DNA from: an uncultured Candidatus Melainabacteria bacterium
Lineage (GTDB): Bacteria > Cyanobacteriota > Vampirovibrionia > Gastranaerophilales > Gastranaerophilaceae
NCBI GenBank assembly: GCA_934754735.1
Contig: CAKVJE010000039.1
Coordinates: 1-16,335, forward strand
Reading direction: 5' to 3'
DNA: 16,335 bases
The notes under the pieces are model-generated. The model worked only from the letters and a program-made list of their open reading frames with translations, searched no databases and was not told the DNA's origin. The position numbers were made by a program, and so were the translations under genes. Below are positions 6,297-12,715 of the stretch, in pieces (the first letter of the stretch is position 1; the number at the start of each line of letters is the position of its first letter).

Positions 6297-6848
6297 ATGC
6301 GTATAGATAAAATAAAAACCAATTCTTTAATGTTTAATGCTGTGCATTCAGAAAATAAAAATATCTCAGATGAGTCCGTAATTAACAATCGTTCAAAATT
6401 AGCTCTTTCTTTAGCTGCATTAGCAACAATTGGCTTGAGTATAGTTGGAGTTAAAAAGACTGCAAAAATAACTTTTGATGAAGCACTAAAAAAGAATGGA
6501 GTAGAAATTAAGAACGGAATTGCTACTCTTATTGAAAATGGTGAAAAATTTACTGGTAAAATTCAAAGATTTGAAACAAGAAACCGCAAAGAAACTGTAG
6601 AATTTGCTGACGGACTCATGAAGGAAAAGGTTTACCATAATTTATTTGGACGTGAATTAAATGGCGAATTCTATAGAGATGGGAATTTGAAAGTTCGCGT
6701 TAATTCATATTTTACAAAGGATGGGCAAAAAACATTTACTTATTACGATAATGGTGGGCAATTCAAAGATTGTAAAACAATGCTTGCACAGACAAAAGAT
6801 TCTGTTTTTGATTGGGCAAGAAAGCGAGCTTTGAATTGTGATTGGTAA
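6297..6848 (+). CDS. Membrane-anchored protein with MORN/YwqK-like repeats
   Basis: A 183-aa protein. After a short polar N-terminus, residues ~34-52 form one hydrophobic segment ('LALSLAALATIGLSIVGV'), probably a membrane anchor. The rest shows repeated 'NG..FTG.I', 'LNGEFYRDGNLKVRV' and 'YYDNGGQFKD' units like the glycine/tyrosine turns of MORN or YwqK-type repeats, usually surface or scaffold modules. The start at 6297 is supported by AGGAGA (6282-6287). The N-terminus 'MRIDKIKTNSLMFNAV' only loosely resembles the F-motif. It converges on the minus-strand gene at 6902; the 53 bp between hold only a weak GTAAAT/ATTTAC hairpin. Function unknown. Confidence 0.7.
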   Translation: MRIDKIKTNSLMFNAVHSENKNISDESVINNRSKLALSLAALATIGLSIVGVKKTAKITFDEALKKNGVEIKNGIATLIENGEKFTGKIQRFETRNRKETVEFADGLMKEKVYHNLFGRELNGEFYRDGNLKVRVNSYFTKDGQKTFTYYDNGGQFKDCKTMLAQTKDSVFDWARKRALNCDW

Positions 6849-6901
6849 AAAATCGATTTAGTTCGTAAATGTTATTTACAATACATCTTTACGTAGTTGT
6901 T

Positions 6902-7168
6902 TTATTTTGTTTTACTTAAAATTTCTGCAATTTTATTATTAAAATTAGTATTCAATGCACTATCTCGAATCAATGTTTCAATTTGCTCTGCTCTAGAACG
7001 TTTTGCCAGTTCAAATTCTTTTGGGACTTCTGTTCCCAATTTATCAACAAGTTTAGTCATTTCTTCAATGCTTTTTTTGTTTTTAGTTTTTCCCTTTAAT
7101 ACATTTTTAAAACCTTTGAATGCAGGTGCTTGTGTTCCAACTTGAGCAGGATTAATTGTTGTTGACAT
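6902..7168 (-). CDS. Small 'APAFKG' protein, function unknown
   Basis: An 88-aa, basic, helical protein. An ATG at 7183 would add five residues, but the bases right after it read GAGGT, which together with the preceding G make a perfect GGAGGT Shine-Dalgarno for the ATG at 7168. I therefore start at 7168. The N-terminus has 'QAPAFKGFK' near residues 13-21, like 'SAPAFGAK' of the 3994-4776 protein. The remainder is a charged helix with no recognised domain. It has its own promoter (7190-7217). Confidence 0.75.
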   Translation of the reverse strand: MSTTINPAQVGTQAPAFKGFKNVLKGKTKNKKSIEEMTKLVDKLGTEVPKEFELAKRSRAEQIETLIRDSALNTNFNNKIAEILSKTK

Positions 7169-7189
7169 TATATTTACCTCCATACGTAT

Positions 7190-7217
7190 ATACTACATTT
7201 AGTATAAAACTTGTCAA
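7190..7217 (-). promoter_or_regulatory. Promoter of the 6902-7168 gene
   Basis: On the minus strand a perfect TTGACA (7212-7217) is followed after 16 bp by TAGTAT (7190-7195). Predicted start falls near 7183, giving a leader of only ~15 nt that holds the GGAGGT. The -10 and start region match that of the GIY-YIG gene (12330-12345). Confidence 0.6.
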
Positions 7218-7290
7218 TTTAAAAAATTGATTAAATTTTGCATTGCGTTAATAAAAATTTACAATTACATCGTTAATCCTAGAGTGTAGA

Positions 7291-7307
7291 TTGGGCTTTC
7301 AGTCCAA
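7291..7307. repeat. Hairpin after the glycan operon
   Basis: TTGGGCT (7291-7297) pairs with AGTCCAA (7301-7307), with one G-T pair and loop TTC. It lies immediately beyond the regulator's stop. It lacks a T run on the minus strand, so terminator function is doubtful. Confidence 0.45.
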
Positions 7308-7310
7308 CAA

Positions 7311-8135
7311 CTAATGAATCATATAAGTCGCATTAGCACCTAAAACTTTATCTTTTAACCGTTTGAAGCCTTTGCCGTAAATATATTTCATCTGTTCAAC
7401 CAAATTTTCTTCTACATCAATCAGATACATATCATGGACAATAAATTCTTTTATAACAAAAACAATGCCGGTATTTTTTGTCCAAATAATATTAGTATCA
7501 GAAATATCATTTTTTAGCGAAGAAATCTTGCCGACAATACCTTCTGAGTCGTCAACAGCAATAATCACCATTCTTCCACCCAGTGATAATTCGATATCAC
7601 GAGCAAAAGCGTGTTGAAAAACCATTCCAAATCTGGAATTAAAGTTGTCATATCCGACAATTCTAATCTCTACGTTTTTATTATACGCATTCAAAAGTTC
7701 TTTCTCAAAAATTTTGAAATCTTGAGACCAAACTTCCATATATATTTCACGTTTGGCGTTTTGTATAACTTCAATAATCTTTTCTTGAATATTCTGTTTT
7801 CCTGTAATTGTTAAAATAGGTTCGTTATAATCATCTTTTACTTCTGGCAAATGTTTATCAAGAAAATTTATCGTTGAATTCATTTTCTTTTGATATCTTT
7901 GCGTAAGCTGTTTAGGCTTAATCGGCGTATATGTTTGTGGTTTAGAATTAGCAGAAACTACAATATTCTTTTCCTCAAGAACCTTGAGTGTATCATAAGT
8001 TCTTGATTGTGGAATATTGGCAAGCTTCGATACTTCATAACCCGTTGCAGGATATTTTTTTAGAAGCGCAATATAAACCTTTGCTTCGTATGTATTGAAT
8101 CCGATTTCTTTTAATTTTTCTACTAAATCCGCCAT
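7311..8135 (-). CDS. TrmB-family transcriptional regulator
   Basis: A 274-aa protein. Residues ~3-75 form a TrmB-type winged helix ('IGFNTYEAKVYIALL', then 'YEVSKLANIPQSRTYDTLKV' and a basic wing). A short coiled stretch leads to an effector domain from ~105 ('ITGKQNIQEKIIEVIQNAKR', 'IRIVGYDNF') of the TrmB C-terminal type. TrmB proteins bind sugars and switch sugar uptake or metabolic genes; they are commonest in archaea. AAAGGC precedes the ATG. The start is 24 bp after the stop of glf, so it is the third gene of the glycosyltransferase-glf operon. It probably senses a sugar or nucleotide-sugar of that pathway and may autoregulate (inference). Confidence 0.85.
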   Translation of the reverse strand: MADLVEKLKEIGFNTYEAKVYIALLKKYPATGYEVSKLANIPQSRTYDTLKVLEEKNIVVSANSKPQTYTPIKPKQLTQRYQKKMNSTINFLDKHLPEVKDDYNEPILTITGKQNIQEKIIEVIQNAKREIYMEVWSQDFKIFEKELLNAYNKNVEIRIVGYDNFNSRFGMVFQHAFARDIELSLGGRMVIIAVDDSEGIVGKISSLKNDISDTNIIWTKNTGIVFVIKEFIVHDMYLIDVEENLVEQMKYIYGKGFKRLKDKVLGANATYMIH

Positions 8136-8159
8136 AATGCCTTTATTGTAGCAAATTTT

Positions 8160-9275
8160 TTAGTTGTTTGCAAAGAGTTCGTCAAATAAATCTAAAGCTC
8201 TGGCTATTGCGCCATCCATATTATAATATTTATAATCACCAAGTCTGCCTAAAAAATGTACATTATTCATCTTTTTAGCTTCTTCCAAATATTTGTTATA
8301 TAAATTAGAATTAGCATCACTTGTAATCGGATAATATCTTTCATTTACGCCGAGTTCAAAGGCTTCTGAATATTCTTTGGCGATTACCGTTTTTGCTGAT
8401 TTATCTTGCAAATAGTGTTTGTACTCATGTATTCGTGTAAAATCATAATTATTTGGATAATTTATGCAAGCATGAGATTGATAAAATTCCTTGTCATACT
8501 CTTCAAACTTAAAGTTTACGCTTCTATAAGGCAACATGCCATATTTGTAATTAAAGAACTCATCTATTGAACCTGTATAAAAAATTCTGTCATAGCCTTC
8601 TGCAGAATTGAATTCTGTTTCAAGTTCAAGTTTAATATTATCTTGATTTAACATATTCTCTATTACTGTTGTATAGCCTTTTCTTGGAATTCCTTGATAC
8701 TTATCTTGAAAATATCTGTTATCTTTGCTCAAATATACAGGAACACGCGCTGTTACTGCACCGTCAATATCTTTTGGAGAAAGTCCCCATTGTTTAGTTG
8801 TGTAATTCAAGAAAATCTTTTCATAAACATAGTTTGCTAAAAACTTCAAATCCTCGTCATCTTGTTTTTGAAATTCCAAAATCGGAACTTTTTTATTGTA
8901 TTCAAAAGCTTTAAGCAATTTTTCTTCAAGTCTTTTTGCTAAAGTTTCCGGAAAAACTTGATAAAGAGTGTTAAAGTTAAAGGGAATTTGGGCTTCTATG
9001 CCATCAATAATCCCGACAACTTCATGCATATAATTTGTAAATTCTGTAAACTGTTTTAAATATTGCCAAACTTTTTCATTGTTTGTATGAAAAATATGTG
9101 AACCATATTTATGAATCATTATGCCGTTTTTATCGCGATAATCATAAGAATTACCACCGATATGATCTTTTTTGTCAATAACAGTAACTTCTTCATTTAG
9201 GCGAGTTGCTAATAAATTCGCAATGGTTGCGCCAGAAAATCCGACGCCGACAACCAAGTTTCTTTTTTTAAGCAT
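8160..9275 (-). CDS. glf: UDP-galactopyranose mutase
   Basis: A 371-aa FAD enzyme interconverting UDP-galactopyranose and UDP-galactofuranose, the donor for galactofuranose in surface glycans. Seen: dinucleotide fold 'VVGVGFSGATIANLLA' (8-23), 'DHIGGNSYDY' near 38-47 followed by 'HKYGSHIFHTN', the 'KQWGLSPKDID' segment, 'RVPVYLSKDNRYFQ' and 'YQGIPRKGYT' with the family's arginines, and 'PYRSVNFKFEEY'. Length is normal for bacterial Glf. The ATG overlaps the stop of the upstream glycosyltransferase by 8 bp, indicating translational coupling. The cytosolic product likely feeds that enzyme or others elsewhere. Confidence 0.95.
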   Translation of the reverse strand: MLKKRNLVVGVGFSGATIANLLATRLNEEVTVIDKKDHIGGNSYDYRDKNGIMIHKYGSHIFHTNNEKVWQYLKQFTEFTNYMHEVVGIIDGIEAQIPFNFNTLYQVFPETLAKRLEEKLLKAFEYNKKVPILEFQKQDDEDLKFLANYVYEKIFLNYTTKQWGLSPKDIDGAVTARVPVYLSKDNRYFQDKYQGIPRKGYTTVIENMLNQDNIKLELETEFNSAEGYDRIFYTGSIDEFFNYKYGMLPYRSVNFKFEEYDKEFYQSHACINYPNNYDFTRIHEYKHYLQDKSAKTVIAKEYSEAFELGVNERYYPITSDANSNLYNKYLEEAKKMNNVHFLGRLGDYKYYNMDGAIARALDLFDELFANN

Positions 9276-10275
9276 TTTTTACCTTTCTCTTTAACCAATA
9301 AAATCTGTTTTTCTTTACAACTTTTTCGAAAAAGTCGGCAGGAGAATTTATTAAAAGTTCAAAATCTTTTTTATTTATAGATTTAAAGAAATCTTTTTTG
9401 ATTTCACCTTGTTCATTGAATTGTTTAAATGTTTCAGAAAATTTTGTTAAAAATTCATTTTGCAAGCTTATATCTAAACGATTTATATTCCATAAATATG
9501 CTCGGTATTGGTTAACGAGCTTTTGAGTATTAAATAACTCTTTTAAATCATTGTTATCATTTAAAAAACGAGTAAGTTCATCATATTCATCGCAAACACA
9601 ATAAATCTTTGCCGGATTGTTAATAGATGACATAGGATTGTCTTGTCTGTAATATAAAAGCGGCTCTTTAAGCAACATAATTTTCGGACTTTTCGCAATA
9701 ACTTTAAAGTTAAAAGACATGTCTTGAAAAGATGCGCCGGGAGTTTCTAAAAAATTAATGTTATTTTTTTCTAAGAAACTCTTTCTATAAATTGCAGCCC
9801 AAACACTCGCGTGACAAGTAAACATTTTTAAATTATCTTTAGGTTCAAAAGGCGCTTTTCTTGCACATTTTGCGACCAAACTGCTTCTTTTTGTTTTGTT
9901 CTTCTTAGACCAATAATTATAAAAATTGCATTTTACAACATCAAGATTATTATCACATGCAGCTTTATAAAGTTTTTCATAAATAGTTACATCCAAAATA
10001 TCATCCGGCTCAAATATTGCAACAAATTCACCAGTCGCTTCTGCAAAACCACGATTAACAGACGCTCCATAACCGGAGTTAGGCTTATCTATAATTTTGA
10101 TTCTGTTATCTTTTTGAGCGTATTCTTTTATGATATCTAAAGAATTATCTTTAGAACCATCATTTACACAAATAATCTCAATGTCTTTTAATGTTTGTGC
10201 AACAACACTATCCAATGCTTCTTTTAAATATTTTTCTGCGTTATATGTCGGTATTACAACGGATATTATGGTCAT
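9268..10275 (-). CDS. Family 2 glycosyltransferase
   Basis: A 335-aa GT-A enzyme. The N-terminus 'ISVVIPTYNAEKYLKEALDS' and 'VNDGSKDNSLDII' bind the nucleotide sugar. 'GYGASVNRGFAEATGEFVAI' leads to the metal site 'EPDD' (about 90-93). The C-terminal part is helical, with no membrane helix. It probably adds a sugar, plausibly galactofuranose given the coupled glf, during capsule, lipopolysaccharide or glycoprotein synthesis; donor and acceptor are not readable from sequence. A GGAG motif lies ~7 nt before the ATG, and an extended -10 promoter sits at 10303-10311. First gene of the operon. Confidence 0.9.
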   Translation of the reverse strand: MTIISVVIPTYNAEKYLKEALDSVVAQTLKDIEIICVNDGSKDNSLDIIKEYAQKDNRIKIIDKPNSGYGASVNRGFAEATGEFVAIFEPDDILDVTIYEKLYKAACDNNLDVVKCNFYNYWSKKNKTKRSSLVAKCARKAPFEPKDNLKMFTCHASVWAAIYRKSFLEKNNINFLETPGASFQDMSFNFKVIAKSPKIMLLKEPLLYYRQDNPMSSINNPAKIYCVCDEYDELTRFLNDNNDLKELFNTQKLVNQYRAYLWNINRLDISLQNEFLTKFSETFKQFNEQGEIKKDFFKSINKKDFELLINSPADFFEKVVKKNRFYWLKRKVKNA

Positions 10276-10302
10276 CTCTTTTCTCCAAAAATCTTTTAGA
10301 CC

Positions 10303-10311
10303 ATTATATCA
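10303..10311 (-). promoter_or_regulatory. Extended -10 promoter of the GT2-glf-trmB operon
   Basis: On the minus strand TGATATAAT gives a perfect TATAAT (10303-10308) preceded by TGn. No good -35 is seen at 16-18 bp, as is common for extended -10 promoters. Leader is about 20 nt. Confidence 0.6.
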
Positions 10312-10351
10312 TGAATACAGTTTATGAAGTATTGAAATAATCTAGAAAATG

Positions 10352-10382
10352 CTTCCAAGTAGTAGTTAATACTACTTGGAAG
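10352..10382. repeat. 31-bp near-perfect palindrome beside the recombinase
   Basis: CTTCCAAGTAGTA (10352-10364) and TACTACTTGGAAG (10370-10382) form a perfect 13-bp stem around GTTAA. There is no T run, so it is not a normal terminator. It lies 31 bp beyond the 3' end of the recombinase gene. Its left arm resembles 11003-11018 on the other side of that gene. Confidence 0.75.
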
Positions 10383-10413
10383 TTAAGTGTATGAATATGT
10401 CAACGATTGTTCC

Positions 10414-10953
10414 TTAAAGTACAAAATTTGTATAGCTTTCATCAATTTCTTCTTGGTCAATTCCTATATATCTCAATGTAATTTGTGGACTTGCGTGGTT
10501 CAAAAGTTTTTGTAACATTGCAATATCTTTAAATTTTTTGTAATGATGATAACCAAATGTTTTTCGCATTGTATGTGTTCCGATTTTTGCTTGAATTCCG
10601 GCTTTTTTACAAGCATTTTTAATAATGTAGTAAGCACCGTATCTATCAAGGCGATTGTCAAATAGAGTTTTAAATAAAGGCTCTTCCGGCGATTTGTTTT
10701 TAACAAATTTGTCTAACATTGGTTTTAATTTCGCATTAATTGGAAAAGTTTTTGGTTTGCCTGTTTTCTGTTCTATTATTCTGACATGTGTTTTTCCTTG
10801 CACATCACCGACATTTAAAGCTACAATGTCTGAAACTCTAAGTCCACAATTCGTACCAAGGGTGAATAATAACAAATCCTTAGGATTTTGCGCTAAGATC
10901 TTTTCTACATTTCTTAAATCTTCAATACTTCTAATTGGTTCTACTGTTCCCAT
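10414..10953 (-). CDS. Minimal tyrosine recombinase (catalytic domain only)
   Basis: A 179-aa protein that is almost entirely the tyrosine-recombinase catalytic domain. Catalytic residues are all visible: R39 ('NCGLRVSD'), K63 ('EQKTGKPK'), H127 and R130 ('THTMRKTFG'), H153 ('LLNHASP') and Y162 ('TLRYIG'). The N-terminal core-binding domain of normal integrases (~350-400 aa) is absent. The start has 'GTVEPIRS' directly before the domain and an AAGG-type RBS, so this looks like a natural short member rather than a break. Short recombinases of this kind occur in mobile elements and in DNA-inversion switches. Similar sequences on both sides (10355-10369, 11003-11018) may be its sites. Confidence 0.85.
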   Translation of the reverse strand: MGTVEPIRSIEDLRNVEKILAQNPKDLLLFTLGTNCGLRVSDIVALNVGDVQGKTHVRIIEQKTGKPKTFPINAKLKPMLDKFVKNKSPEEPLFKTLFDNRLDRYGAYYIIKNACKKAGIQAKIGTHTMRKTFGYHHYKKFKDIAMLQKLLNHASPQITLRYIGIDQEEIDESYTNFVL

Positions 10954-10997
10954 TTATCTACCTTCTTTTCCTAATACTTCCGTTTGAATTACTTTAA

Positions 10998-11348
10998 AAT
11001 AACCAAAGTAGTAGTAACAAGAAGAACATTCTGGCAGTTGCCCTTAATAATCGTATTGACAAGACAAATGCAGAATATAACAAATATTTTAATGTTTGTA
11101 CTAAGTATGAAAAACTTGTAATATTGAACTATGCAAAATTATATGATAATTATTTAAACGCAGAGCACGAAGTACGGGCAAAAGAAGCCGGAAAAGACGC
11201 TGTAAGGAGATTGCAAAATGCTACTGACACAAAAAGATATGGACAATATGAGCCAAGAAGAAATCAAGAAACTTTTGAACTAACTAGGGGATTCTTCAAT
11301 TACTATGACTATAGATTTGTATACCCATTTATTGCCGGAAGTGAATGA
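10998..11348 (+). pseudogene. Gene remnant, unrecognised
   Basis: An open frame of about 116 codons runs from the TAA at 10995-10997 to TGA at 11346-11348, with no ATG start. The TTG at 11124 lacks an RBS. The translation looks protein-like in the middle ('DNYLNAEHEVRAKEAGKDAV', 'NATDTKRYGQYEPRRNQ'), but its end reads out of frame through the integrase remnant. I take it as the interior of a gene cut on both sides, within a decayed mobile element. Confidence 0.4.
11218..11283 (+). CDS. Possible 21-aa peptide
   Basis: An ATG at 11218 with a strong AAGGAG eight bases upstream opens a 21-codon frame rich in Gln/Asp/Lys, ending at TAA 11281-11283. It overlaps the remnant above in another frame and is directly in frame with the integrase tail that follows. 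It could be the head of a gene truncated by recombination. Confidence 0.3.
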   Translation: MLLTQKDMDNMSQEEIKKLLN

Positions 11349-11427
11349 TAAGTGCGTAAATTTGCTTAATAACATTGTTTCTTCTGCCGTTGAACCTAAA
11401 AGAGTGATAGAAAAATTTGGAACATAA
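11284..11427 (+). pseudogene. C-terminal fragment of a tyrosine integrase
   Basis: The frame immediately after the TAA at 11281 encodes 'LGDSSITMTIDLYTHLLPEV' and 27 further residues to TAA 11425-11427. This is the canonical last segment of phage/ICE integrases ('LGHSSITMTMDLYTHVLPE'), including the catalytic Tyr; the preceding His of 'LGH' is Asp here. Everything upstream of the integrase is missing. It differs from the two other recombinases in the window, so it records a separate, older element. Confidence 0.75.
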
Positions 11428-11433
11428 ATTTAA

Positions 11434-12333
11434 TTATTTTCTCTCATATTCATCCAATGTAACACCTGAATCCAACTTCCATTCAGTTCTACCATTAGTT
11501 GCCCTATTTTTCACAACTGCAGCAGCAGCGGAGCAAGAATTAAAAGGGATATCTTCTTTTGTTTTCCACAAACCCTTTATATCTGATTCAATAAATAAAT
11601 TATCTTCTTCTAATTTTTTTCTTAACTTATAGTAAATATGTTTCTTAAAACTAGGAGCTCTTTCTATGGATTCAACATACGAACCTTTGAGCAAAATATA
11701 ACCATTATCAGTTATGTTTAACTTTGCTTTTATTATATTCCCATTTTTATCAATTCTATCTTGTGTTAAATTTAAATAAAATAAATTATTATTGTCTATA
11801 TTTTTAACACATGTACTTGTATTGGTTTTAACAAAATCTATAATATTTAAATTATTTAAAATAAATATTATATTACTTTGAAATTCTTTCATATATGCAA
11901 TGTCATACTCAGATAAATTTGATCCTGGTGGATTGTTACCATTTTTTAATTTAATAGTTGTAAGATTTTCTAATGATAATTCATACATACTTTTTTCAAG
12001 GTATCTTACATGAGCTTTTGTTAAATTTTTATCTGTACTTACAAATACAATAAATTCTTCAAACCATTCTTTTCTCTTGTCATTTGAATGCTGCTTAATT
12101 CTTTGAGCAATATCATCAGCTTCTCCAATATATAAAAATCTTTCATTAGTTTGTATGTCATTACCCAATAACAAATAAATGCCAGTAGATTGAACTAATT
12201 CAGGTATTTGTTGAATAATATCAATATGTTTTCGATTACCAATATAAATTTTACCAACCCAATTTAATAACTCTATAGTCTTTAAATTTTTTCTTGATTC
12301 GTCTATAAATATTTTTAAGCATCTATCTACCAT
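11434..12333 (-). CDS. GIY-YIG nuclease-domain protein with C-terminal DUF4357
   Basis: A 299-aa protein. Residues ~49-120 form a GIY-YIG domain: 'GIYLLLG' (51-57), 'FLYIGEADDIAQRIKQH' (66-82) with the catalytic-type Arg R78, and the metal-ligand-type Glu E113 in 'RYLEKSMYEL'. The C-terminus (~205-295) matches DUF4357 (PF14267): 'GYILLKGSYVES', 'KLRKKLEED', 'CSAAAAVV' and 'WKLDSGVTLDE'. Such two-domain proteins are common in accessory islands and are thought to be DNA nucleases, perhaps in restriction or defence; this is not proved. No Shine-Dalgarno precedes the ATG, and the -10 lies six bases away, so it may be translated leaderless. It sits just outside the tRNA-fMet junction. Confidence 0.85.
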   Translation of the reverse strand: MVDRCLKIFIDESRKNLKTIELLNWVGKIYIGNRKHIDIIQQIPELVQSTGIYLLLGNDIQTNERFLYIGEADDIAQRIKQHSNDKRKEWFEEFIVFVSTDKNLTKAHVRYLEKSMYELSLENLTTIKLKNGNNPPGSNLSEYDIAYMKEFQSNIIFILNNLNIIDFVKTNTSTCVKNIDNNNLFYLNLTQDRIDKNGNIIKAKLNITDNGYILLKGSYVESIERAPSFKKHIYYKLRKKLEEDNLFIESDIKGLWKTKEDIPFNSCSAAAAVVKNRATNGRTEWKLDSGVTLDEYERK

Positions 12334-12339
12334 ACGTAT

Positions 12340-12348
12340 ATATTAGCA
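12340..12348 (-). promoter_or_regulatory. Extended -10 promoter at the GIY-YIG start codon
   Basis: On the minus strand TGCTAATAT gives -10 TAATAT (12340-12345) with a TGn extension. It is followed by six bases and then the ATG (12333). Transcription would begin at or next to the A of the start codon. Confidence 0.5.
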
Positions 12349-12444
12349 TAAATTCATAAATTTATTAAAGAAAGATTTTAATTATAAAAATATAAAATTA
12401 AAAAAATTTGCAACTTTTTTGCAACTTTTGCCGATTTTTGCACT

Positions 12445-12478
12445 AAAAAAGGGTTTTAGCTAGTTGCTAAAACCCTTT
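12445..12478 (-). terminator. Terminator downstream of the tRNA-fMet 3' end
   Basis: A perfect 13-bp stem AAAGGGTTTTAGC (12448-12460) / GCTAAAACCCTTT (12466-12478) has loop TAGTT. The A run at 12445-12450 reads as T6 on the minus strand. It lies nine bases past the tRNA CCA end, so it is probably the original terminator of the tRNA gene. Confidence 0.85.
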
Positions 12479-12486
12479 AAAATAAA

Positions 12487-12531
12487 TGGTTGCGGGAGCT
12501 GGATTTGAACCAACGACCTTCGGGTTATGAG
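12487..12531 (-). other. 3' half of an initiator tRNA-fMet gene: attachment-site fragment
   Basis: Read on the minus strand, these 45 bases run from the anticodon loop CTCATAA (anticodon CAT) through CCCGAAGGTC, a complete T arm (GTTGG-TTCAAAT-CCAGC) and acceptor TCCCGCA-A to an encoded CCA (12487-12489). The unpaired-type A at position 72 and the CCC of the anticodon stem fit initiator tRNA. Upstream of 12531 the match stops and no 5' half exists in the window. This is the signature of integration at a tRNA 3' end: the element lies to the right, and the restored whole tRNA should be at its far end. Confidence 0.85.
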
Positions 12532-12557
12532 GAGAGTCTCTTGTTACCCAACCCCAA

Positions 12558-12587
12558 ACGACTTTTCACGATTTACCACGACTTGGC
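12558..12587. repeat. Three tandem 10-bp repeats (candidate integrase arm sites)
   Basis: ACGACTTTTC, ACGATTTACC and ACGACTTGGC lie head to tail with exact 10-bp period (consensus ACGAYTTNNC), 27 bp inside the tRNA junction. One helical turn of spacing beside an att core suits arm-type binding by the integrase. Further right, ATGTGTTGT occurs twice (12646-12654, 12658-12666). Confidence 0.5.
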
Positions 12588-12715
12588 ATGAATTTTTATG
12601 AAAATTTATTTTGTTTCACTAGGTTGATTATAATTCGTTAAGTTCATGTGTTGTGTAATGTGTTGTTTAATAAATTTACTTTTACTTTGTGATAATATTA
12701 CGAATGAGGATTAAA

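Noticed and set aside
7169..7183. ATG at 7183 as start of the small APAFKG gene
   Set aside because: It would place the perfect GGAGGT inside the coding region; the ATG at 7168 is correctly spaced from it.
10500..10706. 68-aa minus-strand frame and the opposite-strand 110-aa frame at 10655-10987
   Set aside because: Both are shadows of the recombinase gene, whose catalytic residues are all in the 10414-10953 frame.
11124..11348. Complete 74-aa gene on the + strand
   Set aside because: The TTG has no RBS, the protein-like frame extends further upstream without ATG, and its 3' end is an out-of-frame reading of an integrase tail.
12689..12715. GTG at 12689 as start of the TPR-HEPN gene
   Set aside because: No RBS precedes it, whereas GAGGA sits five bases before the ATG at 12716.
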